This document shows, piece by piece, positions 1-7,833 of a stretch of 64,000 nt of DNA. The position numbers and the translations under genes were made by a program. The notes beneath the pieces were generated by a model. The model was given only the letters and a program-made list of their open reading frames with translations. It did no database searches and was not told where the DNA came from. The stretch is taken from assembly GCF_027364955.1 (NCBI RefSeq), contig NZ_DAHXOI010000006.1, forward strand, positions 12,351-76,350, written 5' to 3'. The stretch comes from Ferrimicrobium sp. (lineage in GTDB: Bacteria; Actinomycetota; Acidimicrobiia; Acidimicrobiales; Acidimicrobiaceae). Within the stretch, counting starts at the first letter, position 1, and every line of letters begins with the position of its first letter.

Positions 1-289
1 ATTCAAAGATGATGAGCGAGAACTCGCTCGTTCACTACGGGACTCACCGGTTGCACCAGCGAAACGATCAACGAGTGCAGAGGCCAAGGCTAGAACCAAG
101 CACAGCTCTGACCAGATGCCAGTACATAGCTTTGCAACCCTCATGGAGGATCTCTCGAGCGTGGTAGCCAACCGGATTACCCCGAGAGACCAAGACCTTG
201 ACTCCTTTGTCATGATTGCGACACCTACCCCCATTCAGAGCCGTGCCTTTGAACTCCTTGGGGTCTCTAGCAACCTTGGCTATGTGTAG
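1..289 (+). CDS. Transposase C-terminal part, IS1634/IS4-like (5' end outside window)
   Basis: An open frame enters from the left edge (codons in phase with position 2) and stops at TAG 287-289, giving about 95 residues. Its end, reading ATPTPIQSRAFELLGV, resembles the C-terminus of IS1634-family DDE transposases, where a QxxAxxLLGV-type ending is common. The catalytic part lies outside the window, so activity cannot be judged. The 184 bp between its stop and the next gene should hold the right end of the element, but I could not identify a terminal inverted repeat or target duplication. The element sits just beyond the end of the carboxylase operon on the opposite strand. Confidence 0.55.
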   Translation, partial: FKDDERELARSLRDSPVAPAKRSTSAEAKARTKHSSDQMPVHSFATLMEDLSSVVANRITPRDQDLDSFVMIATPTPIQSRAFELLGVSSNLGYV

Positions 290-473
290 GCAGGACTAAA
301 AACACAAACACCCTGGTAGATGGCAGTATTGGTCGGGGTGGTGGAGTTCAGCCTCATCACTAGACGGTTGGTGAGTCCAAGGCCAGGTGGGATATGTTTT
401 GGTGTATTTGCCTTGCGATCTACCAGCGAGCTCCTGAGTTCGTTCGATAGGTTGGAGATTGACCGAACGGCCC

Positions 474-653
474 TTATGGTCGCCGACGTGCGGCGAGTGG
501 GCCAGTGTTCCACCACCGGTTTTGAAAGCGCCAGTTAGTATCGTCCTGTGGTGGTCGTGAGGGCGTCGACGCTCGTGCGCGGTGGACAGCGAGCAAGGCG
601 AGAGTGGCTGCACTGACCAGTGCCACCTCTTCTTCATCAGTAAACTCGCTCAT
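474..653 (-). CDS. Small acyl-CoA carboxylase companion protein (epsilon-like), 59 aa
   Basis: The ATG (653-651) overlaps the TGA of the upstream carboxyltransferase gene as ATGA, a classic translational-coupling arrangement, and the frame ends at TAA 476-474. The protein begins MSEFTDEEEVALVSAATLAL, an acidic start followed by an Ala/Leu-rich helix, then a Ser/Pro/Arg-rich linker and a Trp-rich end (NWRFQNRWW). That plan (helix, linker, tryptophan patch) is what small epsilon/delta subunits of biotin-dependent acyl-CoA carboxylases look like, but sequence similarity is too low to be certain. Inference: it helps assemble or stabilise the beta subunit with an alpha subunit encoded elsewhere. 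Confidence 0.6.
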   Translation of the reverse strand: MSEFTDEEEVALVSAATLALLAVHRARASTPSRPPQDDTNWRFQNRWWNTGPLAARRRP

Positions 654-2209
654 AGCGGGATATTTCCGTGCTTGCGTCGAGGCAATTCTTCGCGTTTGGT
701 CTCGAGCATGGTCAAGGCTTGAATGAGGGTTCGCCGCGTCTCAGCTGGATCGATGACATCGTCGATGTAACCTCGCTCCGCTGCGATGTAGGGGTTAGCA
801 TAACGTTCGGTGTATTGGTCGATCAGCTCTTGGCGTTTTGTGATCGGATCTGCTGCAGCGGCAAGCTCTCGCCGGTGGATCACCTCGACGGCTCCCTGGG
901 GACCCATGACGGCCAGTTCGGCGGTTGGCCATGCATAGGCGAGGTCGGAACCGATGGATTTGGAGTTCATCACCACATAGGCGCCGCCATAGGCTTTGCG
1001 GGTGATGACCTGTATGCGTGGAACCGTGGCCTCGGAGTAGGCGTAGAGTAGCTTGGCTCCGTGGCGAATAATGCCACCGTACTCCTGGTCCACACCAGGG
1101 AGGAAACCTGGGACGTCCACGAAGGTCAGAATGGGGATGTTGAAGGCATCGCAGGTTCGCACAAAGCGCGCTGCCTTCTCCGATGAATCGATGTCGAGGA
1201 CACCGGCGAGGACCGCGGGTTGGTTCCCAACAACACCGACCACCTTACCATCCATGCGACCAAAGCCGCAGGTGATGTTACGAGCCCAGTGGGCGAAGTA
1301 CTCCAAATATTCACCATGGTCGAGTACTTCACGAATGACGTCGCGCATCTCGTATGGCTGATTCGAGTTCTCTGGAATTAGGGAACGCAACTCTTCATTC
1401 AGACGACCCGGGTCGTCAGTGGCCTCAATGGCCGGCGGCGACTCCAGATTATTTGAGGGTAGAAAATCGAGGAGATACTTGACCTCATCAAGGCACGCCT
1501 TCTCATCACTGACCACAAAGGAGGCAACACCTGACTTGGTCGCATGACTCATCGCACCGCCGAGTTCCTCTAGCGAGACCTCTTCGCCGGTAACTGTCTT
1601 GACGACATCTGGACCGGTGATGAACATGTGCGAGGTTTGTTCAACCATGAAGATGAAGTCGGTCATGGCCGGTGAGTAGACCGCACCTCCGGCGCAGGGA
1701 CCAAGTATCACACTGATCTGTGGGATTACCCCTGACGAGGCGACGTTGCGCCGAAAGATACCGCCATAAGAGTGGAGAGAGACGACGCCTTCTTGGATAC
1801 GGGCTCCAGCACCATCGTTGAGCCCGATCATGGGAACACCGACTGAGGCGGCAAGATCCATGACCTTGTGGATCTTCTCGGCAAAAACCTCGCCGAGTGC
1901 TCCACCAAAGACGGTAAAGTCTTGGGCGAAGAGGCAGACGCGTCGGCCGTGGATTGTGCCAAAACCGGTGATGACACCGTCGGTGTAGGGGCGGCGTTCA
2001 TCGAGGCCCATACCGTGCGCACGGTGGCGCGCGAGGAGGTCGAGTTCCTCGAAGGATCCCTCATCGAGGAGGTAGTCGACGCGCTCTCGCGCTGTCATCT
2101 TCCCTTGCCCATGTTGTTTGGCAACTGCGGTCTCTGTACCTGCGTGGTAAGCCTGGTTGCGCCGCTTCTCAAGCTCGTCAATCCGTGCAGACATTGGATG
2201 AGTACTCAT
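650..2209 (-). CDS. Acyl-CoA carboxylase carboxyltransferase (beta) subunit
   Basis: This 519-residue protein is the carboxyltransferase of a biotin-dependent acetyl/propionyl-CoA carboxylase (AccD/PccB family). It moves the carboxyl group from biotin to acyl-CoA to give malonyl- or methylmalonyl-CoA. Both crotonase-like halves are present: an N-terminal NDGAGARIQEG (about residues 131-141) and CAGGAVYSPA (about 171-180), and a C-terminal VDVPGFLPG and KAYGGAYVVM. Length is typical. The start at 2209 lies 47 bp from the divergent aat start; an in-frame ATG five codons on (2194) is an alternative. No biotin carboxylase or BCCP gene is nearby, so the alpha subunit must be elsewhere. Substrate preference cannot be read from sequence here. 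Confidence 0.93.
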   Translation of the reverse strand: MSTHPMSARIDELEKRRNQAYHAGTETAVAKQHGQGKMTARERVDYLLDEGSFEELDLLARHRAHGMGLDERRPYTDGVITGFGTIHGRRVCLFAQDFTVFGGALGEVFAEKIHKVMDLAASVGVPMIGLNDGAGARIQEGVVSLHSYGGIFRRNVASSGVIPQISVILGPCAGGAVYSPAMTDFIFMVEQTSHMFITGPDVVKTVTGEEVSLEELGGAMSHATKSGVASFVVSDEKACLDEVKYLLDFLPSNNLESPPAIEATDDPGRLNEELRSLIPENSNQPYEMRDVIREVLDHGEYLEYFAHWARNITCGFGRMDGKVVGVVGNQPAVLAGVLDIDSSEKAARFVRTCDAFNIPILTFVDVPGFLPGVDQEYGGIIRHGAKLLYAYSEATVPRIQVITRKAYGGAYVVMNSKSIGSDLAYAWPTAELAVMGPQGAVEVIHRRELAAAADPITKRQELIDQYTERYANPYIAAERGYIDDVIDPAETRRTLIQALTMLETKREELPRRKHGNIPL

Positions 2210-2256
2210 GTTGCTCTAGGCTATCAGCTACCATTGCCGATCACGGAGGTAGCCCG

Positions 2257-2913
2257 GTGACGATCGAGGAATTGGTGGCCTTTAGCGCTTCGCTTGACCC
2301 TGACGATGCCGGCCGCCTCTATCGGCTCGGGATCTTTCCGATGCCGCTCGCTGACGGTTACGGTTGGTTCTATCCTGCGACTCGAGCGGTGATCGTGATC
2401 GATGAATGGTCACTACGTTGTCCCCGCAGTACTGAGCAACTCCTTCGCACCTATCGCGTGGGTATCGATATCGATCCGATGGCGGTCGTCAGCTCCTGTG
2501 CAAAGCTGCCACGCCCTGGTGGCTGGATCGATCAGACGATGATCGAGTTCTATCGTGGTCTTAAGGATCGCGGTCTTCTGCATTCGGTTGAGGTTCGAGG
2601 TCCAGATGATGCACTCGTTGGTGGTCTTTTTGGTGTTGGCGTCGGCGGGATCTTTGTCGGTGAATCAATGTTTCATCTGGTACCGAACGCCTCGAAGCTG
2701 GCGCTCTTTGCACTGGTACGGGTCGCGAGCAACCTTGGGTATCGTATCGTGGATGGGCAGTGGCCGACTGACCATCTTGCAACGCTTGGCTTCGCTACGA
2801 TGGCAAGCACCCAGTATGCGGAGCTCCTCCTCAGATGTGCACCAATGGAGCCAGCACTCTTTCCAACGGGATTGCTTAGCCGGGACCAGCTCAGACTTCG
2901 CGACCCCGGGTGA
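2257..2913 (+). CDS. aat: Leucyl/phenylalanyl-tRNA-protein transferase
   Basis: Aat transfers Leu or Phe from its aminoacyl-tRNA to N-terminal Arg/Lys of proteins, marking them for ClpS/ClpAP-type degradation (N-end rule). Family motifs are clear: FPMPL near the N-terminus, GGLFGVGVGGIFVGESMFH in the centre, and the DGQWPTDHLATLG segment. I place the start at GTG 2257 because GGAGGT (2245-2250) sits six bases before it; an in-frame upstream ATG at 2185 would run into the divergent carboxylase gene and has no such site. The resulting 218 aa is the usual length. The 3' end overlaps the convergent bioY gene by 23 bp. Confidence 0.93.
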   Translation: MTIEELVAFSASLDPDDAGRLYRLGIFPMPLADGYGWFYPATRAVIVIDEWSLRCPRSTEQLLRTYRVGIDIDPMAVVSSCAKLPRPGGWIDQTMIEFYRGLKDRGLLHSVEVRGPDDALVGGLFGVGVGGIFVGESMFHLVPNASKLALFALVRVASNLGYRIVDGQWPTDHLATLGFATMASTQYAELLLRCAPMEPALFPTGLLSRDQLRLRDPG

Positions 2914-3505
2914 TCCGGTTGTGTAGGTACCAGGCGCCGGGAAGGAGGCCAGTGGCCAAGAGCAGCTTGATCAGGTCGCCCAACAGGAAGGGAGTGACGC
3001 CCAGCGCGAGTCCGCGACCGATACTGAGGTGGAGGTCGAGCATCAGGAAGCCCATGCCGAAACCATAGATGATCACGTTACCGATCGTCATAAGCAATAC
3101 GGTGCGTCCGAACTTACGATCAAGACCCTTTTCGGCGAGGTAACCGACGACGGCGCCTGCGGCGATGAAACCAAGCAGGTAGCCAAAAGTTGGATCGGCC
3201 GCGATTTTGAGACCACCAGTAGCTCCAGCAAACCAAGGAACCCCCACCAGTCCAAGCCCGACGTAGAGCAGGCTCCCAAGAGTTCCGCGTCGTAGGCCGA
3301 GCGCGGCACTTCCGATCAGGACCGCGAAGGTCTGACCGGTGATGGGAACAGGTGTGAACGGCAATGGGATGCTGATTTGGGCGAAGATACCGATCGCTAT
3401 GGCGAAGACTCCGATCAAAGCGAGGTCGGTCACAAGACTTTCGGGGAGCAGATCACTCAGACTCCGTTGGCGTAATCCCTGTTGTTGTAGGCCCTGGTTC
3501 AGCAC
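2891..3505 (-). CDS. bioY: Biotin transporter substrate-binding membrane protein BioY
   Basis: This 204-residue integral membrane protein has about six hydrophobic segments and the BioY signature IPLPFTPVPITGQTFAVL followed by LGxxRG and LGLVGVP. BioY is the S-component of ECF-type biotin uptake and can act alone or with an EcfAT module; no EcfA/T genes are nearby. The ATG at 3505 is preceded by an AGGAGG-type site (3511-3519, complementary strand). It fits functionally with the biotin-dependent carboxylase upstream. I saw no obvious BioQ or BirA operator in the short gap to the divergent exporter gene. Confidence 0.93.
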   Translation of the reverse strand: MLNQGLQQQGLRQRSLSDLLPESLVTDLALIGVFAIAIGIFAQISIPLPFTPVPITGQTFAVLIGSAALGLRRGTLGSLLYVGLGLVGVPWFAGATGGLKIAADPTFGYLLGFIAAGAVVGYLAEKGLDRKFGRTVLLMTIGNVIIYGFGMGFLMLDLHLSIGRGLALGVTPFLLGDLIKLLLATGLLPGAWYLHNRITRGREV

Positions 3506-3583
3506 GGAACCCCTCCTTTCGATGGTGTGGTCTCGATTGCTAGAGTATCAATCATCGCTAACCGTACGACAGTTCAAGGATAC

Positions 3584-4486
3584 ATGGCGGCCATCAGCGC
3601 TCCGACGCTTGTGGGCCTGGGAGTGGCCGCGACAAGCCGCTTAGTGGCCTATCCTGCACTCGCTAGTCAGGGAGCTCGGTATCTGTTGGGTGCACTGATC
3701 CTGCTCGTCGTGTTTGGCGGGCGAGTCAAACCGTTAGCTCGCCCAAACCTGCGAGATCTCATCGCGTTGGTCACCCTCTCCGGAGTCGGGCTCGCTCTCT
3801 TTTCTGTTGCCTCCGTCGAGGCGTTGTCTGATGCCTCCGTAGCAGGGGTAGGGGTGATCATCGGTTGTGTACCCATTGTGCTGGCCGTCGTCGGAGCCCT
3901 GGCTGAACGGCAACGACCAGATCGTGGTGTGGTTGCCGCTGCCATCATCGTCACTGTTGGCTCGCTTCTCGTCAACGATGTAGGCCGCCTTGGAGACAAG
4001 GGGCTGGTGTTCGCGGTGATCGCTATGCTCTCGGACGCAACCTTTTCACTGCTCTCGGTTGGCTTGGTCAGAAAGTTCGGTGCAGTACCGACGGCGTTCG
4101 CGACGACACTGATCGCAGGAGTCGCGATGCTTGTGGCCTCGCCCCCTTTTGGAGGAGGGCTGCCGATGCCAACCACCACCGAGTGGGTGGCGATCATCTA
4201 TCTTGGGCTCACCGTCTCGGCAGCTTCGTTCGTCCTCTGGTATCAGGGACTCGCTGCGTTAGGGGTTGCTCGTGCGGGGCTCTTTGTCGCCATGATTCCG
4301 ATCGGCGCCCTCGTCGGTGAGGCGATCCTTGCGACGAGAACCCTCACCTGGCAGGCGGTGATCGGTGTGGTCGTGGTCTTTGGCGGGCTCCTTCTTGGAA
4401 CCGCGACCCGGCTACGCCTCCAGGCGAAGAATCGCCTCGATCTCGATGGGGGTCCCAAGGGGGAGGGAGCTGACCCCAACGGCTGA
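3584..4486 (+). CDS. EamA-family (DMT superfamily) transporter
   Basis: A membrane protein of about 300 residues with ten hydrophobic segments arranged as two EamA repeats, the second beginning near VSAASFVLWYQGLAALGVARAG. Members export metabolites, amino acids or drugs; the substrate cannot be assigned. I prefer ATG 3584 (AAGGA three bases before it) because the upstream GTG at 3527 has no ribosome binding site and adds a non-hydrophobic extension, but 3527 stays possible. The 3' end overlaps the convergent RidA gene by 75 bp. Confidence 0.85.
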   Translation: MAAISAPTLVGLGVAATSRLVAYPALASQGARYLLGALILLVVFGGRVKPLARPNLRDLIALVTLSGVGLALFSVASVEALSDASVAGVGVIIGCVPIVLAVVGALAERQRPDRGVVAAAIIVTVGSLLVNDVGRLGDKGLVFAVIAMLSDATFSLLSVGLVRKFGAVPTAFATTLIAGVAMLVASPPFGGGLPMPTTTEWVAIIYLGLTVSAASFVLWYQGLAALGVARAGLFVAMIPIGALVGEAILATRTLTWQAVIGVVVVFGGLLLGTATRLRLQAKNRLDLDGGPKGEGADPNG

Positions 4487-4873
4487 TCTCGTATGCCGTC
4501 CGCGATCTCCAAAGACCTCCACCACCAGATCTGAGGCGGCGTTCATCACCGTTGGCTGTGCGGTAAACCCAGGCGCGCTGGCGACAAAACCAGTGAGCTT
4601 CACCCACTGCGCGATCCTCTCAAGCCCTCCGAGGTCGGTAGCCAACCGAGAGAACATGTTGATCATGCACTGACGGGCTCCGGCTTGTGCCTCCTCGATG
4701 GTCACGGTATCACCAACGATGCCGGTCACCTGGAGCGTATCGCCGATGAGCGGGAGTGTGCCCGAGACGTAGACGAGCGAGTCGACAACGAGGGTGGGTA
4801 GATACGAACCCTTGGCTCCTGGAGCCGCCGCCAGCTCGATGCCTAATGTGGCCAGTTGATCCTTGATGGTCAT
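4412..4873 (-). CDS. RidA family (YjgF/YER057c/UK114) protein
   Basis: This 153-residue protein matches the longer LPSP-type RidA subfamily (start with KDQLATLGIELAAAP, then VYVSGTLP, and a closing IEIEAILRLEA). RidA proteins hydrolyse reactive enamine/imine intermediates such as 2-aminoacrylate released by PLP enzymes. The family's substrate-binding arginine usually lies in the RSAVGVSSLPLGTPIEIEA-type segment, and RSAVGV is present here. It is a stand-alone gene, convergent with and overlapping the EamA transporter gene by 75 bp, so the two transcripts would be antisense to each other at their ends. Confidence 0.88.
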   Translation of the reverse strand: MTIKDQLATLGIELAAAPGAKGSYLPTLVVDSLVYVSGTLPLIGDTLQVTGIVGDTVTIEEAQAGARQCMINMFSRLATDLGGLERIAQWVKLTGFVASAPGFTAQPTVMNAASDLVVEVFGDRGRHTRSAVGVSSLPLGTPIEIEAILRLEA

Positions 4874-4914
4874 ACCCCAGACGCTAGTCGATGATGAGCG
4901 GACTTGTCATCGGG

Positions 4915-5964
4915 CTAGATGCGAAGCCGGTCGATCAGGAGATAACCAAGGAGTCCCAAGAAGGCGGTGACGATGATCGAGAGAGTGAGCATCCGCCATT
5001 GGAGCGGGTTGAAGTGGCTGGCTGGCTGATAGGTGATGACTTCTCGTATCGATCGAAGTTCCTGACAGGCGGGTTTCGAGCTTGCGACGTTGAGCGCACC
5101 ATTAGGGCTCGCACAGTGGTTCTGAATCGCGATCATCTGGAGAAAGTCCATTCGGCGGCCGTGGTTGAGGTAGGTGGTGCTGATCGACACACTGTTGGCG
5201 GGTGGGGATAATGAGTTGAATGCAACCGCGTTGTATCTATTGCTGCCGGGGGGTTCGCCATTGACTTTGAGCGCTGCCACTCCGGTCAACAGGTACGGGC
5301 CTGAGGTGGAGTCGGTTGGTAGTAAACGTAAGGAGATATTGATCCCGATCGGGAGGAGGAGAAGGGCGAGGAGAATGCTGATGAGGGTAGTAACCGTCGG
5401 TGCTTTGGTGACGAGTCCCACGAGGCAGGTTAATGCGGTCAGTATCAGGGAGTAGCCGATTGTGGCTGGCCCGAGCTCGAAGAAATAGCTCCAATATGGT
5501 GGTATCGAGCTCAGGAGGTGAGGTGCGACGAGAAATCGAAAGCCACTTGCGGAGACAGCTGAGAGGATGGCGGTCATCAAGAATGCGGCGAGGAGGTTGG
5601 TGACGAGCCAGCGTCGCCGCGATATGCCTTGGGTGAAGAGATATGAGCCTGAACCATCATCGAAGGCATTCGCGATGCGGGTCCCCAACGAACCAATCGG
5701 GATCACCACGGGAATGATGAAGGCCAGCGCGATGGACACTCCGGTGACGATCGAAATCGTCCGGTTGCTGGGAAGGTTGATGCCAGGTCGATACGTTGGG
5801 TACGTGTGAAGCAAAATCCAGGCAAGGGCCCACCAGATGATCTCAAGGATGAGGGTGACAAGAAAAAGGGTAAGTACTCGAGACTCGTAGAGAAGGTTGC
5901 TGCGGCTTGAGTGGAGGAGCGGAGGCCTCCTCGTGTTCGCCGCGGGGTCGGTGATCAGGTTCAC
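4915..5964 (-). CDS. ABC transporter membrane protein of a YtrA-type cassette
   Basis: A 349-residue membrane protein with hydrophobic segments near residues 30-55, 75-100, 125-150, 170-195, 200-225 and a last one at 325-345. A large soluble loop (about residues 225-315) precedes the last segment and would face outward. I do not recognise a named family; the context gives the role: its ATG overlaps the stop of the ATPase gene (ATGA, 5964-5961), which in turn overlaps a GntR/YtrA regulator. Such three-gene cassettes usually encode stress-induced exporters or envelope-stress systems. Confidence 0.75.
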   Translation of the reverse strand: MNLITDPAANTRRPPLLHSSRSNLLYESRVLTLFLVTLILEIIWWALAWILLHTYPTYRPGINLPSNRTISIVTGVSIALAFIIPVVIPIGSLGTRIANAFDDGSGSYLFTQGISRRRWLVTNLLAAFLMTAILSAVSASGFRFLVAPHLLSSIPPYWSYFFELGPATIGYSLILTALTCLVGLVTKAPTVTTLISILLALLLLPIGINISLRLLPTDSTSGPYLLTGVAALKVNGEPPGSNRYNAVAFNSLSPPANSVSISTTYLNHGRRMDFLQMIAIQNHCASPNGALNVASSKPACQELRSIREVITYQPASHFNPLQWRMLTLSIIVTAFLGLLGYLLIDRLRI

Positions 5965-6857
5965 GGGTGCTCTCCTTCGCTGGTGGTGGACACGAAAGCT
6001 GGTGATCCATCTTCGTTGTTACGCTGTCGCTTGGCGCCATCGAGATAGCCGATGACGATCTCCTCGAGGCCAGGGTGCGCGAGATCGTCATCACTTGGAC
6101 CACTACGTCGCACTAGGGATCGTCCGCCGCCAGCGGTGACCAAGGTACCATCCGTGTCGCGCATGTCCGCGAGGTAGACATGGTGCTCAATCAGTGTGTC
6201 GATCGCCTCAGAGACGAGCAGTTGGCCGCCATCGAGGATGAGCAACCAGTCACAATCGCGCTCGATATCGGCGACGAGGTGCGAGGAGAGCAGTATGGTC
6301 GTTCCATCTTCGCTGGCCGTTGCAAGGACCTCTCCCATAATGCCGCGTCGTGACATCGGATCGAGCGATGCGAGCGGCTCGTCCAGGAGCAGCAGTCGAG
6401 CATGCCTCGCTAGAGCGGTGGCGATAGCGATGACTTTACGTTGTCCCTCCGAGACTCGTTTGATACGGACGTTCGTGGTGAGGTCAAACCGGTCGATGAG
6501 CTTCAAGAAGAGCGCTCGGTCGAAGCCGGTGTTATAGCCCTCGCAGAGGTGTCCAAGATCGGCGATAGTCAGTTCTCGGGGCAGGGATGCCCGTTGGTCG
6601 ACGAGCGCGAGATCACCACGGCGAAGAGGCTGGCCGTCGAGGGTAGCCTTGCCTGAGAGGATGGGTCGTAGACCCGCGAGACAGTGGAGGAGAGTCGTCT
6701 TGCCAGCTCCGATTTGCCCAACAAGACCCGCAACCCTCGAAGCTTCCAGGTGAAAGCTCATGCCGTGTAGGATCTCCTTGCGCTGGAGGCGATGGAAGAA
6801 CTCCTCCCGGCGTGCGAGATGCGTGAGCTCCTGAACTTCTAGACCGCTATGTTGCAC
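5961..6857 (-). CDS. ABC transporter ATP-binding protein
   Basis: A 298-residue ATPase with Walker A GQIGAGKTT (unusual Q-I in place of P-N/S), a slightly degenerate signature VSEGQRK and Walker B LLLLDEPLASLD followed by the H-loop SSHL. The C-terminal 90 residues extend past the ABC fold and end in a polar tail of unknown role. The gene starts inside the 3' end of the GntR gene (11-bp overlap) and its stop overlaps the permease start, so the three genes are translationally coupled. It should power the neighbouring membrane protein. Confidence 0.9.
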   Translation of the reverse strand: MQHSGLEVQELTHLARREEFFHRLQRKEILHGMSFHLEASRVAGLVGQIGAGKTTLLHCLAGLRPILSGKATLDGQPLRRGDLALVDQRASLPRELTIADLGHLCEGYNTGFDRALFLKLIDRFDLTTNVRIKRVSEGQRKVIAIATALARHARLLLLDEPLASLDPMSRRGIMGEVLATASEDGTTILLSSHLVADIERDCDWLLILDGGQLLVSEAIDTLIEHHVYLADMRDTDGTLVTAGGGRSLVRRSGPSDDDLAHPGLEEIVIGYLDGAKRQRNNEDGSPAFVSTTSEGEHP

Positions 6858-7278
6858 TGCTTCTCCCCTTCGTTAATGTCAGGCGTTCTAGTGCCATTGA
6901 AAGTGCGAGTTTGATATCGTCGTCAGTGAGCCCATCGTTGATCGCTTGGACCACCACGGCGTCGAGGCGCTCGGCCAGCTTGCGGTGGACCGTTTCGTTG
7001 CCGAGGAATGGATTGTGGACAATGAGCGTGCCAATTCCCTGTTTGGCGAGCGTGATCCCCTGTGCCTCAAGGGTTTTGTAGGCTTTGAGGGCGGTGTTGA
7101 CGTTGATGCTCGCCTGGCGGACCACCTCAGTGACGGGGGGGAGTTGATCACCGATAACGAGTCTGCCGAGGCGTAATGCCGCCAACACTTGGTTGACGAT
7201 CTGGCGGTACGCAGGAACTCCGGTCGATCGGTCGATCAAGAAGACGATCCCATGCATGTCTTCCCGCTCTTGCCCCAT
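6847..7278 (-). CDS. GntR-family transcriptional regulator, YtrA subfamily
   Basis: A 143-residue protein with an N-terminal GntR winged helix (GVPAYRQIVNQVLAALRLG, then TEVVRQASINVNTALKAYKTLE) and a very short C-terminal part, the hallmark of the YtrA subfamily, which usually represses its own ABC-transporter operon. The ATG at 7278 lies only a few bases from the predicted transcription start, so the mRNA may be nearly leaderless; an in-frame ATG at 7257 behind GGGAAG is an alternative. The ligand is unknown; homologues respond to envelope stress or antibiotics. Confidence 0.88.
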   Translation of the reverse strand: MGQEREDMHGIVFLIDRSTGVPAYRQIVNQVLAALRLGRLVIGDQLPPVTEVVRQASINVNTALKAYKTLEAQGITLAKQGIGTLIVHNPFLGNETVHRKLAERLDAVVVQAINDGLTDDDIKLALSMALERLTLTKGRSSAT

Positions 7279-7287
7279 ACCTTTAAT

Positions 7288-7316
7288 ATACTAATACTAT
7301 AGATAAACTATGTCAA
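7288..7316 (-). promoter_or_regulatory. Promoter of the GntR-ABC cassette with AT-rich direct repeats
   Basis: On the minus strand TTGACA (7316-7311) is followed after 17 bp by TAGTAT (7293-7288). This places the start of transcription close to 7281, three bases before the first possible ATG. On the plus strand ACTAT occurs at 7296-7300 and again at 7307-7311, one helical turn apart, with two further ATACT units just beside them. Inference: the repeats form the autorepressor site of the YtrA-type regulator, overlapping the promoter core. Confidence 0.6.
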
Positions 7317-7320
7317 TATT

Positions 7321-7809
7321 CGGTAGGAATTATTGCGTGATGGGGCAACGTGGTTGCATTGCGTTCTTGCTGGGCTTGGGTTCCAAACGCTAGGTGACGG
7401 GTGGCCTGTTGCGACGGTGATCGCGGCCAACATCGCTGCTATAGCGCAGTCAATTCGGTGCTCCCTAGCTTGTCAAACGATGAATGGGAACTGGTCCTTA
7501 GCGGAGTCTTGACGTTGGAGAGACAACAGTGGTCGCCCATGATGCTCGGCAGTGACATCGCCCCACGCCTCCATCGCGGACCCTCGTCCTGCCCTCGCAG
7601 TTCCCAGGGCGTGATCACCCGATACGGTGTGAATGTGGATGAGACGAGGATGAGCGAAGCCTGCTTGCGTGGGTGAGAGACTTTGCACCTCACGAGGTCG
7701 AGCCGATCTTGGTGGTTTAGCGGTTTGGGCTCGATTCTCGCTGACACTTGTTGATCAGTGTTGTTGAGGACCAGTTGTCGCTAGCCAATCTTCAGAGCTG
7801 ATCATTGAT
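7321..7809. other. Gene-poor stretch, nothing recognised
   Basis: About 490 bp between the divergently placed GntR and MFS genes. Several open frames of 70-100 codons exist on both strands (for example 7401-7676 and 7439-7747) but none has a recognisable product, a convincing ribosome binding site or coding-like composition. It may be decayed sequence. I see no RNA gene, hairpin terminator or repeat in it. Confidence 0.5.
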
Positions 7810-7828
7810 TTTGCTTAGGCTAACCTTA
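7810..7828 (+). promoter_or_regulatory. DtxR/IdeR-type iron box
   Basis: The 19 bases ending five bases before the MFS start codon match the DtxR/IdeR consensus TTAGGTTAGGCTAACCTAA at 16 of 19 positions; the central twelve (TTAGGCTAACCT) match completely. It overlaps a possible -10 element (TAGGCT, 7816-7821), so an iron-loaded repressor bound here would block transcription of the MFS gene. The regulator gene is not in the window. Confidence 0.65.
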
Positions 7829-7833
7829 ACAAT

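Noticed and set aside
296-637. 113-codon minus-strand frame overlapping the small carboxylase ORF
   Set aside because: It is in a different frame from the coupled 59-residue ORF, has no ribosome site and no recognisable product.
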